From assembly GCA_030667555.1 (NCBI GenBank), contig DAOUVR010000043.1:1-8180 (forward strand): a DNA stretch of 8,180 bases. The letters are read 5' to 3'. The notes beneath the pieces were generated by a model that made no database searches, was not told the origin of the DNA, and saw nothing but the letters and a program-made list of their open reading frames with translations. The position numbers and the translations under genes are program-made. Shown piece by piece: positions 7,087 to 8,180 of the stretch (positions are counted from its first letter, which is position 1; every line of letters begins with the position of its first letter). The stretch comes from Dehalococcoidia bacterium (GTDB taxonomy: Bacteria > Chloroflexota > Dehalococcoidia > E44-bin15).

Positions 7087-8174
7087 CCCATGCAAATATC
7101 AATGCTGCCAAGGGTGACTATGGCATCGGCAAGCTTCCATCCGACAACCATATCGCGGAACATAGTGAGGTTTATCAGGCTGGGGGCACGTACCTTGAAG
7201 CGATACGGCTTCGCCGACCCATCGCTCACCAGATAGAAGCCCAACTCTCCCTTGGGAGCCTCAATGCAGACGTAGGCCTCTCCCGGTGCTGGCTTAAGCG
7301 GAGTCGGCGTCTTGGTTCGCACCTCGCCTTCGGGAAGCTGCTCCATAGCCTGCCTGACGATGCGCACGCTCTGCCTCATTTCCTCAACCCTTACCCGATA
7401 GCGGTCGTAGATATCGCCTACCGTACCTGTGGGGATGTCAAAATCAAACCGGTCATAGATGGAATAGGGGTTGTTCTTGCGGAGGTCCCACTTCACCCCG
7501 CTGCCACGAAGCACCGGGCCGCTCACCGAGGCGTTGATGGCCTTGTCCGCCGGCAGAATGCCCACCCCCTTGGAACGCGCGAGCACTATCTCGTTCTCGG
7601 CAAGAAGCTGATCGTATTCATCGATAAAGCCAGGCATCTCATCGATGAACCTCTTCAGCGTTGGGATGAACTCCTCTGGAAGATCGTGGCTCACCCCCCC
7701 AAAGCGCATATAGTTATAGGTCAGGCGCTGCCCGCATACCATCTCAAAGAGGTCCAGAATCTTCTCCCGCTCGCGGTACATGTACAGAAAGGGAGTCATG
7801 AAGGCGCCCATGTCGTTGAACAGAGCACCGACGCCAACTAGATGGCTGGAGATCCTCATCAGTTCGGCCATGATCACCCGTATGTACTCGGCGCGCTCGG
7901 GGACCTCGATGCCGGCAAGCTTCTCCACCGCCATCGCATAGGCCAGATTGTTGGACATCGAAGCCAGGTAGTCCAGCCTATCGGTGTAGGGCATATTCTG
8001 GAGATAGGTTTTATGCTCGGCAAGCTTCTCAATACCGCGGTGAAGGTAGCCGAAGATGGGTTCCAAATCGAGGATCACCTCACCATCGAAGGTGACCCTC
8101 ATGCGAAACACCCCATGAGTTGAGGGGTGCTGCGGCCCCATATTGATGACTACTGGCTCTGTCTCTAGCGTCAT
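7071..8174 (-). CDS. nuoD: NADH-quinone oxidoreductase subunit D (NuoD)
   Basis: NuoD is the 49-kDa-type subunit of the peripheral arm; with NuoB it forms the quinone reduction site. It descends from the large subunit of NiFe hydrogenases. The 367 residues are complete, from [20 protein letters not shown] to the invariant end MGEVDR. It is a stand-alone NuoD, not a NuoCD fusion. Signatures are GPQHPSTHG (13-21), [14 protein letters not shown] (41-54) and MPYTDRLDY (61-69). The quinone-binding pair is present: H20 and Y69 are 49 residues apart, as in Thermus Nqo4 (H38/Y87) and the bovine protein (H59/Y108). [14 protein letters not shown] and [11 protein letters not shown] are further family landmarks. 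The ATG lies six bases from the window edge, so its SD (GGTAAA visible) is only partly seen. nuoC is expected just upstream but lies outside. Confidence 0.98.
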   Translation of the reverse strand: MTLETEPVVINMGPQHPSTHGVFRMRVTFDGEVILDLEPIFGYLHRGIEKLAEHKTYLQNMPYTDRLDYLASMSNNLAYAMAVEKLAGIEVPERAEYIRVIMAELMRISSHLVGVGALFNDMGAFMTPFLYMYREREKILDLFEMVCGQRLTYNYMRFGGVSHDLPEEFIPTLKRFIDEMPGFIDEYDQLLAENEIVLARSKGVGILPADKAINASVSGPVLRGSGVKWDLRKNNPYSIYDRFDFDIPTGTVGDIYDRYRVRVEEMRQSVRIVRQAMEQLPEGEVRTKTPTPLKPAPGEAYVCIEAPKGELGFYLVSDGSAKPYRFKVRAPSLINLTMFRDMVVGWKLADAIVTLGSIDICMGEVDR

Positions 8175-8180
8175 TTTACC

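Noticed and set aside
7093..7095. ATG as the start of nuoH
   Set aside because: No SD is in front of it and it would add eight residues with no match to NuoH N-termini; the GTG at 7069-7071 has a good SD and the usual stop-start overlap.

Overview
The window is one stretch of a respiratory complex I (NADH:quinone oxidoreductase, nuo) operon, all on the minus strand. In transcription order, from the right edge leftwards, it holds nuoD, a very large nuoH-nuoI fusion, a nuoJ-nuoK fusion, nuoL and a nuoM cut by the left edge. The genes are packed tightly: nuoD and nuoH share one base (TAGTG), the nuoH-I gene and nuoJ share one base (TGATG), nuoL starts 4 bases after nuoJK, and nuoM starts 16 bases after nuoL. 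There is no gene-free stretch over 20 bases, and no promoter or terminator is visible, so the operon should extend past both edges (nuoA-B-C to the right, nuoN to the left are expected but not seen).

The most notable gene is the 1004-codon one in the middle. It begins as an ordinary NuoH proton-channel subunit with an extra ninth membrane helix. It continues without a stop into the N-terminal amphipathic segment of NuoI, and is then interrupted by about 465 residues of a GltD-type, FAD- and NAD(P)H-binding oxidoreductase with its own cysteine-rich N-terminal domain. After this it resumes as the two-[4Fe-4S] ferredoxin half and C-terminal signature of NuoI. The usual NADH-input genes nuoE, nuoF and nuoG, which in the E. 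coli order lie between nuoD and nuoH, are absent from that place. The simplest reading is that this complex I carries its own pyridine-nucleotide dehydrogenase built into NuoI and anchored to NuoH. Electrons would flow from NAD(P)H through FAD and the fused clusters to NuoB and quinone, or in reverse. This is inference from the sequence.

The second unusual gene fuses NuoJ and NuoK. The NuoK part starts at an ATG with a good Shine-Dalgarno sequence and has the normal NuoK length, and the known topologies of the two subunits do not fit a short direct linker, so NuoK may also be made separately.

NuoD, NuoL and NuoM look intact and conventional, with the quinone-site and proton-pumping residues in place. 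The organism is a bacterium with moderate GC and SD-led starts including GTG and TTG. The D-H-I-J-K-L-M order without E-F-G, as reported for Dehalococcoides and relatives, suggests an uncultured anaerobic Chloroflexota lineage. That placement is tentative.
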